Under the pieces are notes generated by a model. The model made no database searches. It was not told the origin of the DNA and worked only from the letters and a program-made list of their open reading frames with translations. From Bettongia penicillata ogilbyi (lineage: Eukaryota; Chordata; Mammalia; Diprotodontia; Potoroidae): a stretch of 64,000 bases of DNA. Positions 35,050 to 45,404 of the stretch are shown here, in pieces (the stretch's first letter is position 1; every line of letters starts with the position of its first letter). The position numbers and the translations under genes were made by a program. The stretch covers positions 186,001 to 250,000 of the forward strand of contig JAJHZJ010000271.1 of assembly GCA_023548195.1 (NCBI GenBank), in the 5' to 3' direction.

Positions 35050-36865
35050 CCATTATTAGGGTAGTTAAAAGTCAGTTATGTTGGAATGATCTCCAGAGAC
35101 ATGAATGATATTCAAGGGTGAGAAGGAAGGATACACTTGGAGAAGGGGAAAAGGAGAATTAGAATGGGAAATTTGTCTTGTATAACAAAGGCAAGCATTT
35201 TAAAATGGAGTGAAAAATGATGGGATGGTGATGATGGAGTGGGCAAGGCCTGACTCTCACTGTCATCAGAACTGATTTAAAAAAGGAAGAATATGCAGCC
35301 CCTCGCACACACATACACAACATACACAAACGCACATATATACACACACACAACAGTTGTGTCTAAAAATATAACTTACCCAATAGGGAAATATGAGGGC
35401 AACAGAAGAAGACAAAAAGGAGGGATGTTAAAAGGGAGGACAGATTAAGTAAGGCGGTCATTAGAAGCAAAATAGATTTTGAGAAAGGACAGCATAAAAA
35501 GAGAGAAGAAACAGAAGGGATGGAGGGAAAATATAGTTAGTAATCATAACTGTGAATATGAATGGGATTAACTCATCCATAAAACAGAAGCAGATAGCAT
35601 AATGAATTAGAAAGCAGATTCCAGCAATATATTGTTTACAAAAGACACACTTAAAACAGAAAGACACACAGAAAATTAAAATAAAGGCTGGAGCAGAGTC
35701 CAATATGCTTCAGCTGAAGTAAAAAAAAAAAAGGCACTGGGGGCAATAATGATATCAGACAAAACAAAAGTAAAAATTTACCTAATTAAAGGGGTTAATT
35801 AGGGAAACTATATTTTGTTAAAAGGTACTATAAATAATGAAGTAATATCAAATGATTTTACAGCAAGTTTTTCTCGTTAAGACCTCTTCTCTCAAATATA
35901 TATTGAGTATGTAACTGAGTTGAATTTATAAAAGAGTCATTTTCCAATTGATAAAAGACCAAAGGATACAGAAAGGCAATTTTCAGGAGAAGAAATCAAA
36001 GCTTTCTATATTTACATGGAAAAAAATGCTTTAAATCCCTATTGGTTAGAACAAAGCAAATTAAAACAACTCTGAGGTACCTGAAGGAGCTTAGGAGGAA
36101 ATAAGTAAACTAAAGAATTGTCGGTGGAGTAGTGAACTAATCTAATTATTTGGAAGAACAATTTGGAACTATACCCAAAGGGCTATAAAAGTACACATAC
36201 CCTTTGACCCAGAGACACCATTATTAGGGAAAAAAGATCAAAGCAAAAGGAAAAGGACCTATTTGCACAAAAAAATATTTATATCAGCTCTTTTTGTGGC
36301 ACTAAAAGAATGAGAAATTGAGGGGATGCTCATGAGTTGGAGAATGGCTGAACAAGTTTTGGTATATGATTGTGATGGAGAATTATTGTGCTGTGGGAAA
36401 TGAGGAAGGGGCTGATTTAAAAATAACAAAACAAAACATGGCATGAACTATATGAACTGATTGATGCAAAGTGAAGTGAGAAGAAAGGGGAGATCATTGT
36501 ACCCAGTAACATCAATCTTGTAATAATGATCAGCTGTGAAAGACTCGGCTACTCTGCTCAATACAATCATTCAAGACAATTCCAAAGGATCATAATGAAA
36601 AAAAAAATGCTATCTACTGCCAGAGAAAGAAATGGTGAACTTTAAATGTGAACTGAAGTATAATTTTCTCATCTCTTTTTTTCTTACTTTTTTTGAAATA
36701 TGGATTATATGGATCCATGTTTTGCATGATTTCAGATATATAATTGATATGATATTGCTTACCTTCTCAGTGGGGTAAAGGGGTCAGAGGAAGGGAGAGA
36801 ATTTGGGACTCAAAATTTAAAAAGAAAATAATGTTAAAAACAAATAATAAATTAGAAGGAAAAAA
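35050..36865 (+). mobile_element. L1, sense, with central ORF2 deleted
   Basis: 35050-35530 is the ORF1-ORF2 spacer (purine-rich, with a short CA tract). 35533-35870 is the ORF2 endonuclease start ('aataaccataactgtgaata'-type beginning; translation contains NMNGI and YCLQKTHLKQ with stops). From about 35870 it jumps to the ORF2 C-terminus ('aaaggatacagaaaggcaattttcaggagaaga', 'gatgctcatgagttggagaatggctgaacaagtt') and then the complete 3' UTR ending near 36865. The reverse transcriptase is missing, as in the L1 at 8.9-11.6 kb. Confidence 0.7.
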
Positions 36866-37447
36866 GAAAGAAGGAGAATAACACAGATAAAGTCAGTGGG
36901 AATTCTGTCAATTTCCCATGGCCATAGGATCTACCCATGACAAATCCTTGAGAGTGCTTATGAGTACCCCAAAGAATATGCTTTGCTATGGAAAGGCCCT
37001 ATAAGGAGAGCAACCTTGGCTCCTTAATCCCCATCAGCACCACTAATCTCACAAAGAGCTTATCACATGTCTTCAGTTCGGTTATGTTTGAATATTTACT
37101 AGACCAGATAAAGGAAAGTGGCAGAAAGCTTACCTGGAGGTGGATGTCATGATTCAGTACCCCCCTCCAAAAAAAAAACATCCTGCCTTTTCAGGGACTA
37201 GGGTCCTAGCAAACATCCCATAGTCACAGCATGAAAGCAAAATGAGCTCTTCATAGGTAATTCCCCCATCTTCCAGGGATTTGGGAATCTGGACTAGGTT
37301 TCCAGATGCAGATAATTTTAACTGCCTAGGAAAAATGAGATGATGCAGATTCTGAAAGCTTTTCTTTCCTGAAAAAAACAAAAACAAAAACAAAAACATC
37401 CCTGTAAAATGCACAAACAGGCAACAAATAGAATTGAAGAAAAGCAA
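36866..37447. other. No recognisable feature
   Basis: Ends with an (AAAAAC)n run at about 37373-37396. Nothing else assignable. Confidence 0.3.
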
Positions 37448-37481
37448 GTGTGTGTGTGTGTGTGTGTGTATGTGTGTGTGT

Positions 37482-37522
<41 letters not shown>
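37448..37522. repeat. (GT)n microsatellite
   Basis: About 75 bases of GT with two interruptions (TATG, TGGTG). It creates long Cys/Val or Thr/His open frames on both strands, which are artefacts. Confidence 0.95.
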
Positions 37523-37523
<1 letters not shown>

Positions 37524-38294
37524 GGTGGGTGGGTGTTTTCCAGGAATTTCATCATTTCAGACAAACAAGTTTCTCAGATGCAGCAGCAATGCTCCACCCC
37601 CACTTATCTAGCCCAGAACAAAGGTAAAATAAATTGACAGTTTTGAAGGTCAGCAAGGCCCATCAGCCAGGGGAGAGGCAGGAAAACTGATGACTTCTTA
37701 AGCTTCGAAAATGCATTCCTAAAAGCCTTGGGTTCTCTGCAGCAATGCTTTAAGAATTCCATGAGAAAATAAACCCTTGTTTCAAAAATAAACTTTGAAG
37801 TTTTTTGAAGATAAAAGAAAAAATTGCCCCTGAGCTAGAGATGGAGCAGTAGGGGGAAGGACTACAGGTATTTTGAAATCAGCTTCTGAAGAGTTCATTA
37901 TAATTTGAAAGGACCGTGTAAAAAAAAAAATCCCCAGCAGCACAGGTCCACAGAAAGTATGTGACAGGGTTTGAAGGACTTCATATGAGACTAATGTAGG
38001 CTGACATCAAAGCCTTTTGGTAGGAATTTTGAAAATAATTTTCATTTTTACAGAGAGGGAAAAAATCATTTTAGATATTCATTGGAATATATAGAAATAC
38101 CACACATATTGCTATTCTCTTCCACTTGCAGAGTTAAAAAATTACTTCAAATTTACTGTGGTGAGGGTAGTAGAACAAACTTTGGATAGTTTTTCTATTG
38201 GTTATTGGTGTCAATATGGAACTATTTATTTTTATAAAGGGGCTGGGGGCCAGAAAACAAAGATTTTCTCTCTCACCTAACAGAGTATTAGCAA
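37523..38294. other. No recognisable repeat; possible unique DNA
   Basis: No assignable element; less AT-rich between 37.55 and 37.75 kb. No coding evidence. Confidence 0.3.
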
Positions 38295-38485
38295 ACATTT
38301 GTATATTTAGTTTGCAAAGAACTTTAAAAATATTATCTTATTTTAGCCTCATGAAAAGTTTATTGAGGTAGGTGCTATTATTAGCCTCATTTCGCATATG
38401 ATGAAACTGAGGAAGACAAACCTGTCTCCAGGGTCTTGCAACTAGTAAGTTCCTGAAGCCAAAATTGAAATTTGGTCTTTCTGCC
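38295..38485 (-). mobile_element. MIR-like SINE
   Basis: 'gtttgcaaagaactttaaaaatattatcttattttagcctca', 'gaggtaggtgctattatta', 'gatgaaactgaggaaga', 'ttgcaactagtaagttcctgaagcc' is a reversed MIR of good length. Confidence 0.6.
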
Positions 38486-39565
38486 CAATGTATTACCTAA
38501 ATAAATGATGATAAATATTTTTATGCAGATTAGATCATTATGAAAAATATGACTACACCAATTTCCATTAGTCAGAATTCTGAACACTTAAAACTCCCTT
38601 ATATGGAAAAAAAATAGTGAGTTATTACCAGTTTAATCATCCTTGATTAAACTATAGTAATCCAATCCAATATGCTTTTAAAAGTTTAATTTAAATACAA
38701 AAAAAATCTATATTAAAAAAATAGAAAGAGGAATTGTTATAAAATTTTTAATTTTACTATTTTTAAATTTACTATTTTTTTAAAGTAAATAATAATCCTA
38801 CAAGTTACTTTTCAAAACTCTCCAATATGTTTGTGCTTCCTTTTAAACTTCCCTCAATTCTCTACTATGTGCTTTAAAAACATGATTTAGTGATCTTTTT
38901 TTGAATCCCTGTTGCTAACCCCTACTTCTGTCCATAATTTCTTCCCTCAAAAAAAAAATAACAAAAGTTTAAAAAAAAACTCTAACAAATAAGTACTAAC
39001 AGGCAAAAAACAATCTACATAGTGACTATGTAAAAAAAAAATGTATGTTTCCATTACTCGTCTCAGGAAATAGGTAACATGCTTCATCATGGACTCTGGA
39101 GATATGGCTGGTCATTATAGAGATCTTAAGTCTTTCAAAGGAATTTACTTTCTACTCTACTACTTCCCTTCTTACTATGAAAGTGGAGTCTCAGATCAGC
39201 TTCTTCTCAGATCTCGCTCAGGATAGCAACTATAGTCATAGATTATTGACCTATATTATTATTATAACCTATTATTAATAAAATATTGCCAACAGAATTA
39301 TTGACAACACACAAAAATGAGGCTCAAAAATTCAGAACTCAATTTCATGACATTTCTTTTTGAGGTAGAGAATGCAACTCAAATGAGAGAGATGAAACAG
39401 CTGCCTCAACTCCAGATGAATTTTATGATTTAATTTAGTGCTATGAGGAAGGAAAAGTCAGTGAGAGACAGAAGAAAAAAATATTGGTATGGGTTGTTAG
39501 TGGCTATTTGCTGAGGATGACTGAGGCAGTTTTCTGTTAACCTGGCATTATCCACAATGAAGATT
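38486..39565. other. No recognisable feature
   Basis: Very AT-rich, with several poly(A) runs (38942, 38970, 39035). No gene or assignable repeat. Confidence 0.3.
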
Positions 39566-39569
39566 ACTT

Positions 39570-39835
39570 TTATTTTGCAGAATGTGATAAAGTCTCCCAT
39601 GATTTCTCTAACATGTGAAAATGAGGAAGGAAAGGGGAGAATGTGGAAAATTATCTCACACAAATGAGGTGGACAAGGAAGAGAGAGAATGGGCTTACGG
39701 TAAATGGGCAGTGCTTTGTTCAACCTCTGTCTCATGTGAATTGGTTCAAGGAAATATGAGTAGACCTACATACACAGTTGGGTACAGAAATTCACCCTAT
39801 CCAACAGGAAAGCAGGAGGGAAAGGGGCTGAACAC
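39570..39835 (+). mobile_element. L1 ORF1-ORF2 spacer, fused to RTE
   Basis: 'aggaaaggggagaatgtggaaaattatctcacacaaatgaggt', 'gaattggttcaaggaaatatgag', 'cacagttgggtacagaaattcaccctatccaacaggaaagcagg' is the purine-rich L1 spacer in sense orientation. Instead of continuing toward ORF2 it passes at about 39835 into RTE sequence. Confidence 0.55.
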
Positions 39836-41376
39836 TTTCATAGGGTTCTCAACAAGTCATCATCAATCAATGCTGAGGCCATTGACTGTTTACCTCAGGT
39901 TGAAGTCAATCCCTCCTTAGCTGAACTTCCAGCTGAAGAAGAGGTTTTGAAGGCCATTACACTCCTTTCATGTGGCAAAGCACTTGGTGCTTATTTACAA
40001 GGTAGGGGGACCATTGCTCATACAAAAGCTGACTGAAATTTTCCAGGTTATATGGCAAGAGGAGGTTATCCCCCAGGAGTTCAAGGATGCCTACTTTATC
40101 CATCTCTATAAGGGTAAAGGGAATAGATTGTCCTGTGACAGTCACAGGGGATTAGTCATTGCTGGCAAACTTCTTGCTAGAGTTCTCCTTAATGGCTGAT
40201 CCTTCACTTGGAACATGGTCATATACCTGAGAGCCAGTGTGGCTTCAGAAAGGCTTGAGGAACAGTCAATATGGTGTTTGCTGCCTGACAACTCCAGGAG
40301 AAATGCCAGGAGCAGAAAAGAGCTCTGCACACAACATTTGTAGATCTGACCAAGGCCTTTGACACTATTAGTCTATGGAAAATTATGTCAAAATTTGGAT
40401 GCCTGGAAAAGTTAATCAATTCTGTACATCAATTTACAATGGCATGTTTGCGCGGGTTCTGGAAAATGAAAAAAGTTTTCGTGCCTTCCCAGTCACCAAT
40501 GGAGTGAAACAGGGATGTGTGCTTGCTCCTATGTTTTTAGCATGATGTTGTCAGCCATGTTCACAAATGCTTTAAATGATGGTAAGTTCTTCAATTTTAA
40601 AAGATTATAAGCCAAGACAAAAGGGAAAGGAATGCTGGTGCATGATTTTCTGTTTGCAGATGACTGTGAATTCAATGCAGCTTCTGAAGCTGAGATGCAA
40701 CAAAATATGGATCAATTCTCTGCTGCCTGTGCTAATTTTGACCTAACAATTAACACCAAGAAAACACAGGTGCTCCATCAGCCACCACCACACCATCAGT
40801 TACAACAAATGGAGAAGTTTTGAAAGCTGTGGATAAGTTCACTTACCTTAGTAGTGTACTTTCCAGGGATGTACACATTGACAATGAGGTTGATGCATAC
40901 ATTGCCAGAGCTAGCTCGGTGTTTGGGAGGTTCTGAAGAAAAGTTTGGGAGCAAAGATGTATTAGACTGACTACCAAAATGAAGGTCTACAGAACCGTTG
41001 TGCTGACCTCATTTTTATATGTTTGTGAAATATGGAAAGTCTACCAATGTCATGCCAGGAAACTGAATCACTTCCATTTGAATTGTCTTAGGAAGTTTCT
41101 GAGGATCACCTAGCAGGATAAGGTACCAGATGATGAAGTCCTTGATCAAGCTGAAGTGCCAAGTATTCAGACTATGCTTCAGAGAGTGCAACTCTGATGG
41201 GCTGGTCACATTTTATGGAGAAGTTGCATGGGCCAGGAGATCACATGGTGGCCAGAAGGAACAATACAAGGGTATTCTCAAGGTATCTCTCAAGAACTTT
41301 TGATTTGATCATGCAACATGGGAAGCACTGGACAGGACTGCTCAGCACGGTGTGTCCATGTAAGAAAAAGTGTTGT
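39836..41376 (+). pseudogene. RTE-clade LINE reverse transcriptase, broken
   Basis: The encoded enzyme would copy the element's RNA into the genome. The first part translates through VEVNPSLAELPAEEEVLKAI, then in the frame open at 39972-40199 gives FQVIWQEEVIPQEFKDAYFI and LYKGKGNRLSCDSHRG, the RTE finger motif. Later come an FVDLTKAFDT-like catalytic block (about 40340-40375), TNGVKQGCVLAP (about 40496) and, in the frame open at 40632-40823, VHDFLFADDCEFNAASE with the catalytic FADD motif. A thumb/C-terminal part runs to 41376. Several stops and frameshifts, and an in-frame loss near 40575, are present. The 5' endonuclease domain and the extreme 3' end are absent. Its 5' neighbour is L1 text. 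Confidence 0.7.
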
Positions 41377-41907
41377 AAATGACATTATTACTTTCTGTAA
41401 GCCTGGTCTGTTTTATCAATTTGCTGACTTTTTAATGTCAATGCACAACCTTGACTTCATTGTCTTTCCAGATGGGCATGGAGCAGACATTGCATTTCTG
41501 CCTCATTTCCTTGGAGAGTGGAGACTACATGATCATGTGCCAGATGTGTGAGGGTCTGTTGAAGTGTCTCTTGTGGTTCTTGCTTTGGTCAGAGGTCATA
41601 AATATCATTTTGGCAAGTGGGACCACCAGAAAAGAGACATGTATCTAGGGTTGTTGATTTTTTTTTCAGTATAAGGGAGATATGGGAATATTTGTATTCT
41701 TTAGGAGGGGGGTGAATTGTTGAAAGATAGGGAATTGAATGAGATCACTTGAAAAAAATAGAAAGGTTAGCCTTGTTAAGGAGTAAAGACACTTCATAAT
41801 AAGAAATGGGAGTAGTGAAGGAAGAAAAGGTGGAAAAAGGCATCTAAGTGATGGATGATGAGGAAGAGTTCTGAAGAGAGAGCTCAGAGCAAATAGCCTC
41901 AACTCTT
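41377..41907. other. Unassigned segment
   Basis: Contains 'gtggaaaaaggcatctaagtgatggatgatgaggaagagttc' and 'gagctcagagcaaatagcctcaa', which feel like a dispersed marsupial repeat, but I cannot place it. No coding evidence. Confidence 0.25.
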
Positions 41908-43060
41908 TTAGTAAAATATGAGAAATGGTTCTCTACTGAAAGAGTGGGGGAAAAGGGAAGCCTTTCTGAACTGGACTGTGAGGTTTTTATGGGCTAGTAC
42001 ACGGTCAGTTTTTGTATATGTGTCAGGTACTACTGAGAAAAAGGTATATTCCTTTCTATCTCCATTCGGTTTTCTGCAGAAATCCATCATATCTCCCTTA
42101 TCCAGAGTTTCATTCACCTCCTTAGCTTCTTTCTTCTTTATTTTGAGGTTAGATTTCTCAAGTTCAGAGACAGGGAGGTCGAAGTTCCTCATTAGTATAG
42201 TTTTCATGTCCTTTTCTTTCTGTGACTACCTTAACTTCTCTAAAAATTTGGATGCTATACCACTTGGAGCATATATATTTAGTAATGAAATTGCTTCCTT
42301 GTCTATAGTGCCTTTTAGCAGAATATTGTTTCCTTTCTTATCTCTTTTGATTAGCTCTATTTCTGCTTTTACTTTTGCTTTGTCTGAAATTAGGATTGCT
42401 ACCCCTGGTATTTTTACATTAGCTGAAGCACAAAATATTCTGCTGCAATCTTTAACTTTTACCCTGTGTGTATGCCCCCATTTGAAATGTGTTTCTTGTA
42501 AACAACATATTGTTGGATCATGGTTTTTAATCCATTCTGCAATCCATCTCCGTTTTATGGAAGAGTTCATCCCATTCACATTCACAGTTATGATTACTAT
42601 CTGTGTCTTTTCCTCCATCCCTTTTCCTCTTGTTTATGCTTTTAATTTTTCCTTCTTCCTTCTCCTCCACAAGTTTTAATTTTTGACCACCTCCTCCCTC
42701 AGTCTTCCCTCCTTTCTTTCAGCACCCCACTTTTAATCTATTTTCTCTTATTATTTCTTCCCTTCCTTTTAGCCTACCCTCCCTTTGCTTCCCCTCTTCC
42801 CCTCCTACTGCCTATTGAGCTAGTTTTCTTTCTATACTTAACTAAGTTTGTTGTACCCTCCTTGAATCCAATCAGATGAGAGTACTTCTCAAACAATGCT
42901 CATCTCCCTCCCCTCTTTCCCTCTACTGTAACATATTTTTTTGCATCTTCCTGTGATGGAATTTATGTTTTTCTGCCTCCTCCTTTTCACATCTCCCATT
43001 ACAATCTCTTCACACCCTTAAATCACATTTGTTATTATCACATTATTTAATTTATACTCA
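41908..43060 (-). mobile_element. L1, antisense: endonuclease and spacer
   Basis: The left part is ORF2 endonuclease read backwards (see the pseudogene entry). 42620-43060 is the reversed ORF1-ORF2 spacer; its cagtagagggaaagagggg-type words equal those of the L1 at 54.3 kb, so both belong to one subfamily. With 43380-44577 this seems to be a single L1 copy split by a SINE. Confidence 0.65.
41960..42618 (-). pseudogene. L1 ORF2 N-terminus (APE-type endonuclease), broken
   Basis: The endonuclease nicks target DNA to prime reverse transcription. The frame at 42618-42226 opens with ITVNVNGMNSSIKRRWIAEW and contains CCLQETHFK, with the catalytic Glu in QETH, then GVAILISDKAK and ISLLNIYAPSG. A frameshift leads to a second frame (42207-41908) with the KEYTFFS box. 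The conserved Asp expected in a 'KIDHVL' motif reads KTDRVL here and the SDH end is not reached. Plus-strand frames over this interval are shadows. Confidence 0.75.
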
Positions 43061-43084
43061 CTCATTAAAGGGACCATGATCTGG

Positions 43085-43366
43085 CTACTTCTTCAACAGG
43101 CCTATTTAATAAATGGGCATTGCCTCACTCTAAGTGAATACCTGCAAACACCTTGGTCTAAAGGGTTGAAGCTCTCCCAGTACATCCTGAGTCACCTCTG
43201 GTTATCCTGATGAATATCTAATCACTGGATTCAGATGGCTCTAAATAAGTGAGGCTGGTGATCCGCACAGTCCTCCCTCACTCAAAACTAAGTCAAGTGC
43301 AAGTCATGTCATCATTTCTCTGATGACATTGTCTTCTTTGGCATGAAGGATGAACACACAGACTCC
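43085..43366 (+). mobile_element. RTE-tailed marsupial SINE inside L1
   Basis: Order: 'ggcctatttaataaatggg', 'cattgcctcactctaagtg', 'gaagctctcccagtacatcc', 'tcagatggctctaaataagtgaggctggtgat', 'cagtcctccctcactcaaaac', 'gtcatgtcatcatttctctgatgac', 'atgaaggatgaacacaca'. The last 60 bases resemble the RTE 3' end at 56.16-56.22 kb (tcattttggtcctcttcgagaatgaag), as expected of a SINE that uses RTE machinery. It separates the two halves of the surrounding antisense L1. Confidence 0.65.
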
Positions 43367-43379
43367 CTCTATCTACATA

Positions 43380-44577
43380 TATCCCTTTTATATTTTGTAA
43401 TAAATATACAATTCTCAAGATTAACTAGTATCATCTTCTCTTATAGGGATGTAAACAGTTTGTCCATATTGAGTAACAAGTATTTATTTTTCCCCTGCTT
43501 ACCTTTTATGCTTCTCTTGAGACCTGCATTTGAAGATCACATTTTCAATTGAGGTCTGGCCTTTTCATCAGAAAAGTCTGGAAATCCTTTATTTCATTGA
43601 ATGTTCATCTCCTTGCCTGAAATATTATGCTCAACTTGGCTGGGTAATTAATCCTTGATTGTACTCCCAGCTCCTTTGACTTTCAGAATATCATATTCCA
43701 ATTCCTTTGATCTTTTAATGTAGAAGCTGCAAGGTCCTGTGAGATCCTGAGTATAACTCCTAGATATTTGAATGGTTTCTTTCTGGCTCTCTGCAATATT
43801 TTCTCTTTCACTTGATAGTTCTGGAATTTGGCAATGATATTCCTTGGTGATTTTTAGTCTGGGATCCCTTTCAGAAGATGAGCAGTGAATTCTTTTGATG
43901 ATTTTGCCCTCTGGATCTAGGATTTCTGGGCAATTTTCCTTGATGATTTCTTGGGTTATTTTGTCCATCTTTTTTTTTTCATCATGGTTTTCTGGTAGAC
44001 CAATAATCCTTACATTTTCTCTCCTGGATTTTTTTCCAGGTCAGTTTTTTATTTTCAGTTAGATATTTTACATTTTCTTCTATCTCTTCTTTCTTTAGAT
44101 TCTGTTTGATTGATTTTTGATGTCTCATAGTTTCTTGTTTCTACTTGTCTGATTCTCATTTTCATCAAATTGTTTTCCTCTGTTAACTTTTGCATCTCCT
44201 TTTCCATTTGTTCAGTTATTCCTTTTAAGCAGTTATTTTCTGCTGTTAGGTTTTGTGCTTCCTTTTCCATTTATCCAATTGTCCTTTTAAATTCTTATGT
44301 CATTTCTTTTTTATATTTCTAATGTCATTGGTCAGTTTTTTTCTATTTCTCTAATTTGGCTTTTAAAATCCTTCATCAGCTCTTCAGAAAATGCCCTTTG
44401 AGCCTCATTCCGGTTCATATTCCCTTCTGAAGTTTCTGATGGGAGAGAAGTCTCAATGCTGACCTCTTTGGTATTTGTATTTTGGTCCTTGTCCCCATAG
44501 AAAGTTTATATGGTCTTTTCTTTCTCCTTTGCTTATTCCTCACAATAATCACACTTTTCCTGGCTTTTAAAATATAT
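43380..44577 (-). pseudogene. L1 ORF1 with 3' flank, antisense, broken
   Basis: Antisense ORF1: the C-terminal and RRM part is open at 43648-43968 (contains ITQEIIKENCPEILDPEGKI and FYIKRSKEL). The coiled coil is open at 44055-44270 (three repeats of the MEKEAQNLTAENN type). The GLPEN-like box near 43995 is in a broken frame, and a poly(T) expansion lies at 43971. It is distinct in sequence from the HAL1 ORF1s, hence another L1 subfamily. It belongs with the endonuclease part to its left. Confidence 0.65.
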
Positions 44578-45400
44578 CTCTGGCAAGATGGTGGAGTAGA
44601 AAGACTCATGTATGCTAGCTCCGAACCCACAGCCCATAAATTTCCTGTAAGAAGAACTCCCCATAAATTCTGGAGCAGTGGAACCCACGCAGAAACACAG
44701 GGGAAGATATTTCTGTTCCAGAGAGCCCTGGAAAGCTGTCCCCAGGGGACCATCGTGCTCTGGACAGCAGAGCCCACCCCTGTGCTGCCCTGGCTGCGCA
44801 GCCCCAGAGGAGCAGATCAGAGCAGGCTTCAGGGACAGGGCCTTTGGTGGCCCGCAAAGGTCCCTCCACCCACAGGCACTCCAGGTCAGTGAGAGAGACT
44901 TCTGGGCTGGCCAAGAGGGGAGCGGGGTGTCTCTGTGACTCAGGCCCCCTCGGGAGGCAGTGGCAGAGGCAGTGGCAGAGGGAAATACAGTTAGTCTTAC
45001 ACAACAGGACTATTATCGAAGTCATTTGCAAAACTACACAGATAGGGCCTATATTGAATTGCCTGCCTTCCCAAAGGGAATGGGTGGGGAGGGAGGGATG
45101 GGGAGAATTTGGAACTCAAAGTTTTAGGAACAATTATTTAGTATTGTTCTTGCTACTAGGAAATAAGAAATACAGTTAATGGGAATAGAAAGTCATCTGG
45201 CCCTACAGGACATAAGAGAAGATGGGGACAAGGGAAGGGAGGGATGATAGAAGAGAGGGCAGATTGCTGATAGGGAAAATTAGAATGCTCGGTGTATTGG
45301 GGTGGAGGGAGGGGATAAATGGGGAGAAAATTTGGAACCTAATATTTTGTGAAAATGGAAGTGAAAAGTTAAAAAAATAAATTTATATTTAAAAGAAAAA
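44578..45400 (+). mobile_element. HAL1-derived element without ORF1
   Basis: 44578-44985 is a GC-rich HAL1 5' UTR starting with caagatggtggagtagaaagac, which matches the 5' end of HAL1 A reversed. At about 44985 it switches to the HAL1 3' UTR ('ttagtcttacacaac', 'cccttcccaaagggaatggg'-type words, 'gaaaatttggaacc') and ends in an A-rich tail near 45400. All of ORF1 is missing. The join has no GT..AG intron signature that I can see. Open frames across it (such as 44482-44892) are chance frames in GC-rich DNA. Confidence 0.65.
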
Positions 45401-45404
45401 AATA

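Noticed and set aside
37154..37637. Frames of 60-136 codons rich in Thr/His or Cys/Val on both strands
   Set aside because: Caused by the GT microsatellite; flanking residues resemble nothing.
41918..42679. 253-codon plus-strand frame
   Set aside because: It is the complement of the L1 endonuclease on the minus strand; the minus frame carries all the protein motifs.
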